Source: Oceanobacillus salinisoli | GTDB taxonomy: Bacteria; Bacillota; Bacilli; Bacillales; Amphibacillaceae | NCBI RefSeq assembly: GCF_009733865.1 | Contig: NZ_WOFB01000007.1 | Location: 124,001 to 188,000, forward strand | DNA: 64,000 nt | Direction: 5' to 3' | Part shown: positions 1-9,181 of the stretch, piece after piece | How positions within the stretch are numbered: the stretch's first letter is position 1 | Layout of the letters: every line of letters starts with the position of its first letter | Made by a program: the position numbers and the translations under genes | Notes under the pieces: model-generated | Database searches by the model: none | The model's input: the letters and a program-made list of their open reading frames with translations, nothing else | What the model was told of the DNA's origin: nothing

Positions 1-63
1 ATGTTCCATGTTGGTGGTTTACTCATGTTTTCATTACCAGCAATCCGTTCAGGATCACATTAA
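1..63 (+). pseudogene. Fragment of an acyl-CoA ligase entering from the left edge
   Basis: The frame open at base 1 reads FHVGGLLMFSLPAI and stops at TAA 61-63. FHVGG is the segment that follows the ATP-binding region in AMP-forming acyl-CoA ligases; the ligases further along read PLFHIGG or PLFHVGG at the same place. A ligase should continue for about 250 residues beyond this point, so this is the broken end of a decayed ligase whose upstream part lies outside the window. Only about 20 residues are visible, so the assignment is tentative. Confidence 0.4.
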
Positions 64-241
64 ACTTACGTAAAATAACCATGAATGAATTATAATGCCT
101 CAAAGAAATGATTTTTTAGATAGAATGTTTATATTGACGAAAAAAATGATAGCGCATTCATTTTCGTTATATTATATAAAGCTGGAATAAAGATTCCGTG
201 GTGCATTATCAAAAGGAAGGATGATAAAAGAATGAACTTTA

Positions 242-262
242 ATTGACGTGAATGAAGTCAAT
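242..262. promoter_or_regulatory. Inverted repeat upstream of the protein X pseudogene
   Basis: ATTGAC and GTCAAT form a perfect 6-bp inverted repeat separated by 9 bases, placed just before the ribosome binding site AAAGGAGGGG. The position and about 1.5-turn spacing would suit a repressor operator, but no regulator is identified and a 6-bp repeat can arise by chance in AT-rich DNA. No convincing sigma-A promoter was found in 64-285; a TTGACG at 134-139 has no well-spaced -10 box. Confidence 0.25.
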
Positions 263-285
263 ATTCTTTTAAAGGAGGGGAAGAA

Positions 286-1367
286 ATGACGGTAAAAGAA
301 TGGTTTAGTAAGGAACAATTAACACTTTTATCCCAACCAACTATGGAGCGAGTCGTAAAATTAATAGAAGATGAGGATTTTACTACTTCTATCAAACTAA
401 CAGAAAGTTACAAGATGGAATGGAGCTTTTTACGTAAACTTATGCTTAATTCGAATGAAGCTGTTCTACAATTTATCCAATCAAAATCAGAGGAATTGCA
501 AATGCAAGCAATGGAAGAATTAGTAACAATGGTGTGGAGACCAACCTTATATTCTATTGATGAGGATATCAGGAAAAAGGTAGCGACGGAAGTGATAAAG
601 CGTTGGAAAAGTTTGGGGGTTAATATTAAAATACGGAATTTATCGAGCACTACAATAAATCGTTATTATATAACCTGACACATCCAAAGAAAAATGAAGA
701 CCTTATGGAACGCTTGAATGAACAGGATAAGGAACAAGCAGTTCAGCTTTGTAAAGAAGTGGATCATGAATGGGGTATATTCCATGATATGTTAGTTGAA
801 TCCATTGCTTCATTATTAACTTTCATCAGTACGCAATTTGGAGAACGAGAGGTAGGTAATGCATTAAAAGTCATGACGGTGAAAGTTTGGAAAGTACCTT
901 TTGAGAAGATTAATAGCCGTGATAGAAAGAGTGTTGTATTGGCATTAGCTGCAACATGGAGAGCCCATAGTACAGGAGGGGTAGGGCCGGATGCTGGTAG
1001 TTTTTCCGTTAGTGAAGATGATGAGAAATTTACTTTTCAATTACATCCATGTGGGAGTGGGCAAAGATTATGGAAAAGGGGATATTATGAACACCCACAA
1101 AAATTTGGAAAAACTAAGGCTGCACATGATTGGTCTTTTCAACGTAAAGATTTTCCATACTATTGTGCACACTGCACGTATATGAATGAAATATTACCTA
1201 TAGAATGGTCTGGTGCACCAATCTATCCACTAGATCCCCCAAAAGAGTTTAGTCAACCATGTACTTGGTATTATTACAAAAATCCTGAAAATACTCCAGC
1301 AAGATTTTATGAAAGATACGGTTATGATAAAGAAGAGATGCTACAAAAATATCAAGAGAAGAGTTGA
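286..1367 (+). pseudogene. Protein X, frameshifted copy (paralogue of 18238-19335)
   Basis: Two adjacent reading frames, 286-678 and 705-1367, together align from end to end with the intact 365-residue protein at 18238-19335. The first frame carries WFSKEQL and MEWSFLRKLM; the second carries EVDHEWG, ATWRAHSTG, PCGSGQRL, YYCAHCTY and PCTWY. The frame changes near bases 625-632 at a run of four A: with one extra A the text reads straight on from GVNIK into NTEF, matching the paralogue. A single-base deletion therefore explains the break. The gene starts at ATG 286 after AAAGGAGGGG. The downstream part is well preserved, so the lesion looks recent; a sequencing error or slippage at the A run is possible. 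Function unknown (see the intact copy). Confidence 0.8.
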
Positions 1368-1399
1368 GGCACGAAAATTTCAAAGGGGTTAGAATACCT

Positions 1400-1523
1400 A
1401 GAAAAGGATTAGTGAATACTGAATAAATAATCACACATGATTTTTCACTAGATGAAGTAGTAAAAGCTTTTTGAAACATTAGAATCATATTCATCAGCTG
1501 TGCAGGTAATAAATAATCCTTAA
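1400..1523 (+). pseudogene. C-terminal fossil of a zinc-type alcohol dehydrogenase
   Basis: Read in one frame with one internal stop (TAA 1424) and one extra T (1472), this stretch gives GLVNTE*IITHDFSLDEVVKAF then ETLESYSSAVQVINNP and a stop at 1521-1523. The pattern ITHxFxLDEVxKAFE...xVxVxxxP is the usual C-terminus of medium-chain zinc alcohol dehydrogenases of the butanediol or threonine dehydrogenase type. No catalytic part survives. The rest of 1524-1633 shows nothing recognisable. Family from the C-terminal pattern only. Confidence 0.5.
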
Positions 1524-1633
1524 AATATACAGCTTAGTGTACAATTAAAATTCAGATTATTAATTTTATTATGAAAATATTAACAACAATAATACAATAA
1601 TCAATTTGGATTATTTAAGGGGGCCAATGAATT

Positions 1634-2839
1634 ATGTTAAAAAAAATTATGGTATCTCTGCTTTTCTTACTTATGATCGGAATTTTGATAGCTTGTAATG
1701 AATCGGAAACTTCTACAAGTGAAGGTGGAAGTGAAAATAACACAGATGGAGAAGTGTTAGAAATTGGTCTAGTTGGTCCATTATCAGGTGGTGCAGCTGG
1801 ATGGGGATTACCTCTACAGTATGGTGTAGAAATGGCAATTAAAGAAGTTAATGAGAATGGTGGTCTTGAAATCGGAGGTACCACTTATAATGTAGAATTA
1901 ATTGCTTATGATGATCAGTATATTGGAGATGAAGCAGTTAGTGCAGCGAATCGTTTAGTATTTGAAGATGGTGTGGAGTATATTTTCGGAACAATTGGAT
2001 CTTCTGGTGTTTTAGGAATGCAAACCATAACAGAGGATAACGAAGTCTTATTAATACCTAATTCTTACGGAAGTAAAACGGTTTCACCTGAAAAACCGTT
2101 TACATTCCGTGCATTTCAAACTAATTTAGAGTGGGGGTTTGAACTTGGTTCTTATATTAGTGAAGAATTCCCGGATGCTAAAAAAGTTGCTTTTATTTCA
2201 CCAAATGATGAATCAGGTTGGGAAGTACAAAAGAATGCAGAAGAAGACCTTGTTGAATTGGGATTTGAGGTAGTTGCTAATGAGTTTCCAGAGCGAGATA
2301 CACAAGATTATAATCCAGTACTTACGAAAGTACTTAACACAGAACCAGATATTATTGCATTTGGAGGTACTTCCCCTGGAGAAATGGGGGTTGCAATGAA
2401 CCAAGCCCGTGCCCTAGGTTATGATGGATTATTTACAACATTTGCAGGACCTGCAATTCAAGAAATTCTAAGTATAGCAGGTGATAATGCAGAAGACTTT
2501 ATATATTATGCGCAAATAGATCTCCAGGCTCCCGAAGTACAAGAATTGTTTAACAAATATGGTCAGGAATATGAGGAAGAATTTCTAGAAACTGCCCCTG
2601 ATTGGTATGATGTTGTTAAAATGCTATTTGCAGCAATGGAAGAGACTGGGAGCCTTGATACAACGGAGGTAGCAGAGACATTACGAAATATGGAAGGTTT
2701 CGAAGGAATAGCTGGTGAATTATCCTGGACAGGTGAAGAAAATTATGGCATAAATCAACAATTAATAAAACCAGTCATAGTTGGACAGATAATTGATGGA
2801 GAAGGAGTCATTGTAGATGTAAGGGAAATAAAAGAATAG
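1634..2839 (+). CDS. Leu/Ile/Val-type substrate-binding lipoprotein (copy 1)
   Basis: Extracytoplasmic receptor of a branched-chain-amino-acid-type ABC transporter (type I periplasmic-binding fold, Peripla_BP_6 family), 401 residues. The N-terminus is a lipoprotein signal, MLKK followed by a hydrophobic stretch and lipobox LIAC with lipidated Cys21, then a Ser/Glu/Gly-rich linker. Family features include IGLVGPLSGG at the first strand and FGGTSPGE in the second lobe. It starts at ATG 1634 after AAGGGGGCC. It is the first of two tandem receptors and precedes livHMGF and ligases, so the ligand is more likely an organic acid than an amino acid; this is inferred from context, since the family also carries aromatic and short-chain acids. 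Confidence 0.93.
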   Translation: MLKKIMVSLLFLLMIGILIACNESETSTSEGGSENNTDGEVLEIGLVGPLSGGAAGWGLPLQYGVEMAIKEVNENGGLEIGGTTYNVELIAYDDQYIGDEAVSAANRLVFEDGVEYIFGTIGSSGVLGMQTITEDNEVLLIPNSYGSKTVSPEKPFTFRAFQTNLEWGFELGSYISEEFPDAKKVAFISPNDESGWEVQKNAEEDLVELGFEVVANEFPERDTQDYNPVLTKVLNTEPDIIAFGGTSPGEMGVAMNQARALGYDGLFTTFAGPAIQEILSIAGDNAEDFIYYAQIDLQAPEVQELFNKYGQEYEEEFLETAPDWYDVVKMLFAAMEETGSLDTTEVAETLRNMEGFEGIAGELSWTGEENYGINQQLIKPVIVGQIIDGEGVIVDVREIKE

Positions 2840-2872
2840 GGGGTGGTGTAGTTAGTCTATCTAACTGCCCCC
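2839..2872 (+). promoter_or_regulatory. Intercistronic hairpin after receptor copy 1
   Basis: AGTTAG and CTAACT pair around the loop TCTAT, flanked by GGGGG on the left and CCCCC on the right that could extend the stem. No U-tract follows. Hairpins like this after a receptor gene usually protect the upstream message or cause partial termination, so that more receptor than permease is made. A stronger relative sits at the same place after copy 2. Confidence 0.5.
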
Positions 2873-2895
2873 TTAATGAATGGCTGCTTTACAAG

Positions 2896-2931
2896 GGAAT
2901 CATGAAGATTGTAAATATTGCTCATGGTGAA
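2896..2931 (+). pseudogene. livH fossil between the tandem receptor genes
   Basis: Thirty-four of 36 bases match livH bases 4347-4382, the codons for GIMKIVNFAHGE (here GIMKIVNIAHGE). Nothing else of livH remains around it. The leader just after it (2966-3003) matches the leader of copy 1 (1601-1640). The tandem duplication therefore once included at least the start of livH, which was then almost wholly deleted. Confidence 0.8.
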
Positions 2932-2996
2932 GGAAATGCTTACGACAAAATAAGAAGATAAACTCAATTTGGGCTATTCGAGGAGGCCAATGAATT

Positions 2997-4202
2997 ATGT
3001 TTAAAAAATTAATGTTATCTCTACTTTTCTTACTAATGGCCGGAATTCTAATTGCTTGTAATGAATCGGAAACTTCGTCAAGTGAAGGTGGAACTGAAAG
3101 CAATGCAAATAGAGAAGTGTTAGAAATTGGTCTAGTTGGTCCACTCTCAGGTGGAGGAGCTGCTTGGGGTTTACCTTTGCAGTATGGTGTAGAAATGGCA
3201 GTTAAAGAAGTTAACGATAACGGTGGTCTTGATATCGGAGGTACTAACTATAATGTAGAATTAATTACTTATGATGATCAGTACATTGGGGATGAATCAG
3301 TTAGTGCTGCCAATCGACTTGTTTTTGAAGACAATGTAAATTATATTTTTGGAACGGTAGGTTCATCAGGTGTGTTAGGAATGCAAACGATTACAGAGGA
3401 TAATGAAGTATTACTGATGACAAATTCATATGGTACAGAGGCACTTTCACCAGATAAACCATTTACTTTCCGAGGGCTTCCTACAAATCTGGAATGGGGA
3501 TCTGAAGTCATTACTTATATGAGTGAAGAATTTCCTGATGCGAAAAAAGTGGCATTTATCTCACCAAATGATGAATCTGGGTGGCAAGTACAAAAGAATG
3601 CAGAGGAAGACTTTCTTGAGTTGGATTATGAAATAGTAGCAAATGAATTTCCAGAAAGAGAAACCCAAGATTATAACCCGATATTAACAAAAGTTCTTAA
3701 TACCGAGCCAGATATTATTGCATTTGGTGGAACTTCACCAGGTGAGATGGGTGTCGCTATGAATCAAGCACGAGCTTTAGGTTATGAAGGACTATTTACA
3801 GGATTTGGTGGCCCAGCAATTCAAGAAATATTAAGTATAGCTGGAGATAATGCTGAAGATTTTATATATTATGCACAAACGGATATCGAGTCACCTGAAG
3901 CGCAAGAACTGATTAATAACTATGGTCAGGAATATGAAAAAGAATTTTTAGAAGTTGCACCAGATTGGTATGATGCTGCGACAATGCTATTTGCTGCGAT
4001 GGAGGAAACTGGAACCCTTGATACATCGGAAGTAGCCGAGACGTTAAGGAATATGGATGGCTTTGAAGGGTTAGCTGGTGAAATGTCTTGGACAGGTGAA
4101 GAACATTATGGAATTAATCAACAATTAACAAAACCGGTCATAGTTGGGCAGGTAATTGATGGAAAAGCCGTAATTGTGGATGTACGTGAAATAAAAGAAT
4201 AG
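2997..4202 (+). CDS. Leu/Ile/Val-type substrate-binding lipoprotein (copy 2)
   Basis: Same length (401 residues), lipobox LIAC with Cys21, and sequence clearly duplicated from copy 1; most positions are identical along the whole protein. Differences concentrate in the linker after the lipid anchor and in scattered lobe positions (for example FRGLPTNLEWG where copy 1 has FRAFQTNLEWG). That may mean altered ligand preference for the same permease. The start is ATG 2997 after GAGGAGGCC, and the leader is shared with copy 1. It is followed by a strong hairpin and then livH, so it is the receptor most tightly linked to the transporter operon. Confidence 0.93.
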   Translation: MFKKLMLSLLFLLMAGILIACNESETSSSEGGTESNANREVLEIGLVGPLSGGGAAWGLPLQYGVEMAVKEVNDNGGLDIGGTNYNVELITYDDQYIGDESVSAANRLVFEDNVNYIFGTVGSSGVLGMQTITEDNEVLLMTNSYGTEALSPDKPFTFRGLPTNLEWGSEVITYMSEEFPDAKKVAFISPNDESGWQVQKNAEEDFLELDYEIVANEFPERETQDYNPILTKVLNTEPDIIAFGGTSPGEMGVAMNQARALGYEGLFTGFGGPAIQEILSIAGDNAEDFIYYAQTDIESPEAQELINNYGQEYEKEFLEVAPDWYDAATMLFAAMEETGTLDTSEVAETLRNMDGFEGLAGEMSWTGEEHYGINQQLTKPVIVGQVIDGKAVIVDVREIKE

Positions 4203-4209
4203 AGGATGG

Positions 4210-4232
4210 TACGGTTAGTTAATCTAACCGTA
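4210..4232 (+). promoter_or_regulatory. Intercistronic hairpin between receptor copy 2 and livH
   Basis: TACGGTTAG and CTAACCGTA form a perfect 9-bp stem around TTAAT. No U-run follows, so it is more likely a 3'-end stabiliser or RNA-processing site for receptor mRNA than a full terminator; livH has its own ribosome binding site GGAGGG 20-odd bases downstream. Confidence 0.6.
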
Positions 4233-4265
4233 AACTCTAATATTTGAAGAAGTGGAGGGAAATAG

Positions 4266-5120
4266 ATGTTTGAACAAGCCTTAATTAATGGATTAGTTCT
4301 AAGTTCAGTTTACGTTTTAATGGCACTTGGTTTTACGATGATCTTTGGAATAATGAAGATTGTAAATTTTGCTCATGGTGAATTTTATATGCTAGGTGCC
4401 TTTGCGCTTTACTTTACGTATCAAGTTTACGAAATGAATTTTATCCTAGCAATCATAGTATCCGCAGTGTTAATAGGAATGTTCGGGATGTTTCTTGAAA
4501 AAGTTTTGTTTCGCAAACTTGGAAATGATGAAATGAAGGTGATGATATTAGCATTAGGGGTCTCTATTTTCTTACAAAATTTGGGAATTGTCCTTTTTGG
4601 AGCAACAACGAAAGCAATTTCACCTCCATTTCAAGGAATGCTTGATCTAGGTTTTGTAAGCATTAGTTACTATAACATGTTTATTATCATTATTTCTGTC
4701 ATTGTGTTGATTGCATTTTACTTCTTTATTAAGAAAATGAAAACGGGTCAAGCTTTTATTGCTGTTTCACATGATGAAGAAATTGCTAGTGTTCAAGGAA
4801 TTAATGTGAAACGAATTAAGATGATTGCTTTTGGTATTGGAATACTTTTAGCTGCTTTTGCGGGAGCACTTGTGACTCCTTTATATACTGTTTCTCCTAC
4901 TATAGGTATGGGTGCTTTAATGAATGCGTTTATCGTTGTCATATTAGGAGGACTTGGAAGTATTATGGGAGCATTATGGGGAGGTATAATTATTGGACTC
5001 TCTCGGAGTTATTTAACAACATATATCGGTGCTGCTGAAGCAGATTTATTAATATTTATTTTAATTGCTGCATTGTTACTAGTTAAACCGAACGGCTTGT
5101 TAGGAGGGAGTTATCAGTGA
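4266..5120 (+). CDS. livH: Branched-chain-type ABC transporter permease LivH
   Basis: Integral membrane permease of the LivH/HAAT family, 284 residues, the usual length. Hydrophobic helices run the whole length, and the family motif GIMKIVNFAHGEFYMLGAF lies near residues 28-46. The C-terminal half carries MNAFIVVILGGLGSIMGALWGG, typical for the family. ATG 4266 follows GGAGGG. The 3' end overlaps livM by 4 bases, indicating translational coupling. It pairs with LivM to form the channel for the receptor lipoproteins; substrate undetermined. The symbol denotes the family, not proven leucine transport. Confidence 0.93.
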   Translation: MFEQALINGLVLSSVYVLMALGFTMIFGIMKIVNFAHGEFYMLGAFALYFTYQVYEMNFILAIIVSAVLIGMFGMFLEKVLFRKLGNDEMKVMILALGVSIFLQNLGIVLFGATTKAISPPFQGMLDLGFVSISYYNMFIIIISVIVLIAFYFFIKKMKTGQAFIAVSHDEEIASVQGINVKRIKMIAFGIGILLAAFAGALVTPLYTVSPTIGMGALMNAFIVVILGGLGSIMGALWGGIIIGLSRSYLTTYIGAAEADLLIFILIAALLLVKPNGLLGGSYQ

Positions 5121-6094
5121 TGAAAGGGATACTAACAAATCGCAGAAATTTATTTATCATTGCAGCAATTCTATTCATCATCGCCCCTGTCTTTATACAG
5201 AGTAATTATTATTTTCATATTTTAGTGTTCTTATTTTTGAATACAATACTTGCGGTTAGCTGGAATCTTATTTTCCAAACCGGCCAAGTATCCTTAGCAC
5301 ATGTTGCATTTATGGCGATAGGTGCATATACGTCGACCTTATTAGTTTTAAATCTAAATCTTCCCTTTCTACTAAGCTTTATTTTGGCGGGAATTCTATC
5401 ATCTATTGTTGCTGTTGTAATCGGCATGATCGTATTAAGGCTTAAAGGTATCTATTTTGTTATGATCACGTTTATTCTTACAGAGATTGTACGCCTTACG
5501 ATTACGAATTCAACGGAAGCGTTAGGAGGAGCTAGTGGTATTTCAGGAATCCCTTATCCCAATATATTTGGCTACGTTATTGAATCACGGGTTGAATTTT
5601 ATTACCTATTCTTAGCAATTTTAATGATTACGATTTACGTTATATACCGATTATTACATTCAAGGGTGGGTAACGTGTTAAAAAGTATAAGCAATAATGA
5701 TACATTATCACAAGCGGTGGGTGTAAATATTAGCTATTATAAAATATTTGCATTTGCAGCAGGTGCCTTTTTTGCAGGTCTAGCAGGTGCATTATATGCT
5801 CATTATAATACGCATATTTCACCGCACTCTTTTACCTTTCTTCGCTCATTCGATATTATTATTTTTAATATCGTTGGTGGGACGGCTAATCTACTAGGGC
5901 CAATCTTGGGGAGTTCAGTCTTTACTATTCTACCAGAGTTTTTCAGAAGTTTAGCAGATTACCAAGTATTGGTATATTCTTTAGCTTTAATAGCCAGTAT
6001 CTACTTCTTAAAAGATGGGCTTCTATCTATTGTCCAATTCTTTACAAATAAATTAAAGAAGCACGACACAAAGGAGGAGGTTAAGAATCTATGA
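5117..6094 (+). CDS. livM: Branched-chain-type ABC transporter permease LivM
   Basis: Second permease subunit, 325 residues, with about ten hydrophobic segments and the LivM-type central motif GGASGISGIP near residue 138. The stretch AAGAFFAGLAGALYAHY and then FDIIIFNIVGGTANLLGPILG is the conserved ABC-contact region. Start is GTG 5117 or the adjacent ATG 5120; AGGAGGG at 5102-5108 fits either. It overlaps livH upstream (4 bases) and livG downstream (ATGA). The hydrophilic tail ends in a Lys-rich stretch. Confidence 0.93.
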   Translation: MMKGILTNRRNLFIIAAILFIIAPVFIQSNYYFHILVFLFLNTILAVSWNLIFQTGQVSLAHVAFMAIGAYTSTLLVLNLNLPFLLSFILAGILSSIVAVVIGMIVLRLKGIYFVMITFILTEIVRLTITNSTEALGGASGISGIPYPNIFGYVIESRVEFYYLFLAILMITIYVIYRLLHSRVGNVLKSISNNDTLSQAVGVNISYYKIFAFAAGAFFAGLAGALYAHYNTHISPHSFTFLRSFDIIIFNIVGGTANLLGPILGSSVFTILPEFFRSLADYQVLVYSLALIASIYFLKDGLLSIVQFFTNKLKKHDTKEEVKNL

Positions 6095-6849
6095 CAGTCA
6101 TGTTTGATATTAAAAATTTACAGAAAAGCTTTGGTGGTGTAGCTGCAGTAAATGATGTTTCTTTTCAAATAAATGAAGGAGAATTATTTGGAGTTATTGG
6201 ACCAAACGGCGCTGGAAAAACTACTTTATTTAATTTAATCACTGGTTTCTCCAATGCCGATTCGGGTGAAATCCTTTATTACGGAAAAGATATTATAGGT
6301 AAAAAAACTCATCAGCTCGTTCAGAGTGGGATAGTTAGAACCTTTCAAAGCACTAATTTATTTCTAGGAAATACCGTATTAGAAAATATAATGATGGGTG
6401 GATTTTTATCCTATAGACCAAGTATTTTACGTAATATCTTTACAAATACAAAGTTAAGAGAAAAAGAGTTATTAATTTATGCGGAAGAGATTTCTGATTT
6501 TGTTGGAATATCAAAGTATAATGACACCATTGTTGATAATCTGCCTTATGGTTATAAACGATTAGTCGGAATAGCGATTGCTTTAGCATGTAAACCTAAG
6601 GTTCTTCTACTGGATGAGCCAGCTGCAGGAATGGTTGAGGAAGAAACAAAAGAATTAGTAAAAATTATAAAAAAAGTTCATCAAACAGGCGTCACAGTAG
6701 TATTAATTGAACATGATATGAAAATGGTCATGAATCTTTGTGAAAAAATAACTGTTCTCGAGTTTGGAAAAAAGATTAGTTATGGCATCCCGGAGGAAGT
6801 TAGTCAAGATAAAGAAGTAATTCGTGCTTATCTGGGGGTGGAATCATGA
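6091..6849 (+). CDS. livG: Branched-chain-type ABC transporter ATPase LivG
   Basis: Cytoplasmic ATPase of 252 residues. Walker A GPNGAGKTT lies near residue 37; the signature loop is the LivG-specific LPYGYKR rather than LSGGQ; Walker B is VLLLDEPAAGM; the switch His is in LIEHDM. The AAGM after Walker B distinguishes LivG from LivF. It overlaps livM (ATGA) and livF (4 bases). It couples ATP hydrolysis to uptake through LivHM. Confidence 0.94.
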   Translation: MTVMFDIKNLQKSFGGVAAVNDVSFQINEGELFGVIGPNGAGKTTLFNLITGFSNADSGEILYYGKDIIGKKTHQLVQSGIVRTFQSTNLFLGNTVLENIMMGGFLSYRPSILRNIFTNTKLREKELLIYAEEISDFVGISKYNDTIVDNLPYGYKRLVGIAIALACKPKVLLLDEPAAGMVEEETKELVKIIKKVHQTGVTVVLIEHDMKMVMNLCEKITVLEFGKKISYGIPEEVSQDKEVIRAYLGVES

Positions 6850-7556
6850 CATTATTGGAAGTTAATGATTTACATGTTGAATATTCTGGTATACGGGCAG
6901 TGAATGGCGTTTCCTTTAGTATGGAAAAGGGACAATTTATTACGTTAATTGGAGCCAACGGTGCTGGAAAGAGTTCCATTGTTAAAGCAATAATGGGACT
7001 TGTTAAACCCATGAAAGGAGAAATCATTCTAAATGACAAGCATATTGAAGGCGTCGACTCTTCAATAGTTGTCAAACAAGGAATTGCCTATTGTCCAGAA
7101 GGTAGAAGAATATTTGCTACGATGTCCGTAGAAGAAAATTTAAAGATAGGTGCCTATTTGCGAAAGGATAAACAAGGAATTGAAGATGATTTGGAAAAGG
7201 TATACCACTATTTTCCAATCCTAAAAGAGAAAAGAAATTTACCCGGTGAGAGCCTAAGTGGAGGTCAACAACAAATGCTTGCTATTGGTAGAAGTTTAAT
7301 GGCAAGTCCAAAATTATTAATAATAGATGAGTTAACGCTTGGATTGGCACCGATTATTATTCAAGATCTAACGAAAATACTTAATGATTTAAATGAGAAT
7401 GGGTTAGCTATTATACTGATTGAACAAAATGCCAATGTTGCATTAAAAACAGCAGATTATGGCTATGTATTAGAAACTGGAAATATTATTTTAAAAGATG
7501 ATACTAAGGAATTATCAGGAAATGACTTTATTCAGAAGGCTTACTTAGGAATTTAA
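6846..7556 (+). CDS. livF: Branched-chain-type ABC transporter ATPase LivF
   Basis: Second ATPase, 236 residues. Walker A GANGAGKSS, signature LSGGQQQMLAIGRSL, Walker B LLIIDELTLGLAP and switch LIEQN. DEPxLGLAP is usual in LivF; here Pro is replaced by Leu (DELTLGLAP), a mild change. It ends the five-gene receptor-permease-ATPase set; the next gene, a ligase, follows after 51 bases with its own ribosome binding site, suggesting uptake feeds activation directly. Confidence 0.94.
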   Translation: MTLLEVNDLHVEYSGIRAVNGVSFSMEKGQFITLIGANGAGKSSIVKAIMGLVKPMKGEIILNDKHIEGVDSSIVVKQGIAYCPEGRRIFATMSVEENLKIGAYLRKDKQGIEDDLEKVYHYFPILKEKRNLPGESLSGGQQQMLAIGRSLMASPKLLIIDELTLGLAPIIIQDLTKILNDLNENGLAIILIEQNANVALKTADYGYVLETGNIILKDDTKELSGNDFIQKAYLGI

Positions 7557-7607
7557 TATTTTATATGTTGATGAAAATAGACTAAATCATTAGGAGGGAT
7601 TATTGTC

Positions 7608-9137
7608 ATGCATAAAGGTATTGGAAATTGGTTGGTAAAACATGCATATTACGATTCAGAAAGGCTTGCTTTAGTATATAAAGACAAGAGATTTACGTAT
7701 AAACAATTTAATGAAAGAGTCAATGAGTTGGCAAATGCTTTCGTTGAAATGGGAATAAGAAAAGGGGAACGCGTAAATGCATTGCTTTACAATACGAATG
7801 AGATGCTTGAATCTATGTTCGCCTGCTCAAAAATAGGAGCAATCTTTGTACCAATTAACTATCGGTTAAGCGTTGAAGAGGTTTATTATATTGTAAACGA
7901 TTCGACAGGGAGTTTATTTATCTATGACAGTAGAATGAGGACGTTAGTAGACGAATTGAGGAATAAGAAATCAAGTATTAGAGAATATATCCATGTTGGG
8001 AATAATCCTCATGATGCAGATTTCTTGTATGAAGAAGTTCTTTCAAGTTCTTCTAAAGAAGAGCCAGGCTATGATGTGGCATTAGATGATGTTCATATTA
8101 TGATGTATACTTCTGGAACGACTGGAAGACCAAAAGGTGCCATGCTAACACATGGGAACACGTTATGGAATGCAATTAATATGATGAATTATTTACCAGT
8201 TCAACAATCAGATACTACTATAGGTGTGGCACCTTTATTCCATATCGGAGGAATGAGTTGTTCCGTTACACCACTTTTCTATAAAGGGGGGACAGTATTT
8301 TTAGATGATGTATTTAATCCAGAAAGTGTTTTACAAAAAATACAAGATGAAAGAATTACGTTCATGTTTCTCGTACCAGCTATGTGGCAAGCGTTAACAG
8401 AGGTTAAGGATTTTGAAAAATATGATTTATCATCACTTCGTATTTGTGAATGTGGTGGTGCTCCATGTCCAATACCAGTCATAGAGAAATTTCAAGAGAA
8501 GGGCGTTGAATTCTATGAAGGATTCGGACTGACTGAAACAGCTCCATTTGTTAGTTTATTAGATTCGAAAAATTCGTTACGTAAACATGGCTCGGTAGGG
8601 AAAACTCCAATGCATGTGGAAGTTCGTATTGTTGATGAATATGATCGTGATGTTCCCGTTGGAGATGTAGGGGAACTAGTCGTTAAGGGACCGAATGTAA
8701 TGAAAGGGTATTGGAATAAACCAGAGGCAACGAGAGAGGCCATTAGAGACGGCTGGTTCCATACAGGAGATTTGGCCAAATTTGATGAAGAAAACTTTAT
8801 CTACATCGTTGACCGGATGAAAGACATGATCATTACTGGTGGCGAAAATGTATATCCGATTGAGATTGAACAGCATTTATATAAACATCCAAATATCCGT
8901 GAAGTAGCTGTTATTGGATATCCAGATCAAAAATGGGGGGAATCGATTAAGGTAATTGCTTCATTAAAAGATTCAAAAAATACAATAACCCTTGATGACA
9001 TACGTGATTACTTAGATGGAAAAGTAGCAAGGTTTAAGTTGCCGAAACAATTAGAAGTTGTGGAGGAGTTACCAAGAAATGCAACAGGGAAGATTTTGAA
9101 AATGGCTTTACGTGAAAGAGTAGCTCAAACGAAATAG
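7608..9137 (+). CDS. AMP-forming acyl-CoA ligase (paralogue of 20738-22255)
   Basis: ANL-family ligase of 509 residues; it makes acyl-AMP from acid and ATP and then the CoA thioester. Core motifs: P-loop YTSGTTGRPKG (about residue 168), FYEGFGLTE (A5), GWFHTGDLAKFDEENF (A7/A8 hinge) and PRNATGKILK with the catalytic Lys near the C-terminus. ATG 7608 follows TAGGAGGG. It sits directly after livF and is very similar along its length to the ligase at 20738, which also follows a LivK-type receptor, so the two probably act on related acids. Substrate cannot be read from sequence. Confidence 0.92.
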   Translation: MHKGIGNWLVKHAYYDSERLALVYKDKRFTYKQFNERVNELANAFVEMGIRKGERVNALLYNTNEMLESMFACSKIGAIFVPINYRLSVEEVYYIVNDSTGSLFIYDSRMRTLVDELRNKKSSIREYIHVGNNPHDADFLYEEVLSSSSKEEPGYDVALDDVHIMMYTSGTTGRPKGAMLTHGNTLWNAINMMNYLPVQQSDTTIGVAPLFHIGGMSCSVTPLFYKGGTVFLDDVFNPESVLQKIQDERITFMFLVPAMWQALTEVKDFEKYDLSSLRICECGGAPCPIPVIEKFQEKGVEFYEGFGLTETAPFVSLLDSKNSLRKHGSVGKTPMHVEVRIVDEYDRDVPVGDVGELVVKGPNVMKGYWNKPEATREAIRDGWFHTGDLAKFDEENFIYIVDRMKDMIITGGENVYPIEIEQHLYKHPNIREVAVIGYPDQKWGESIKVIASLKDSKNTITLDDIRDYLDGKVARFKLPKQLEVVEELPRNATGKILKMALRERVAQTK

Positions 9138-9181
9138 TCGGAACATTTTTAATGGTGAAAAATGTTGAGGAGGAAAAATAG

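Noticed and set aside
1366-1383. GAGGCACGAAAATTTCA after the protein X pseudogene as a sigma-54 promoter
   Set aside because: The -12 dinucleotide is TC rather than GC, and it overlaps the end of the pseudogene.
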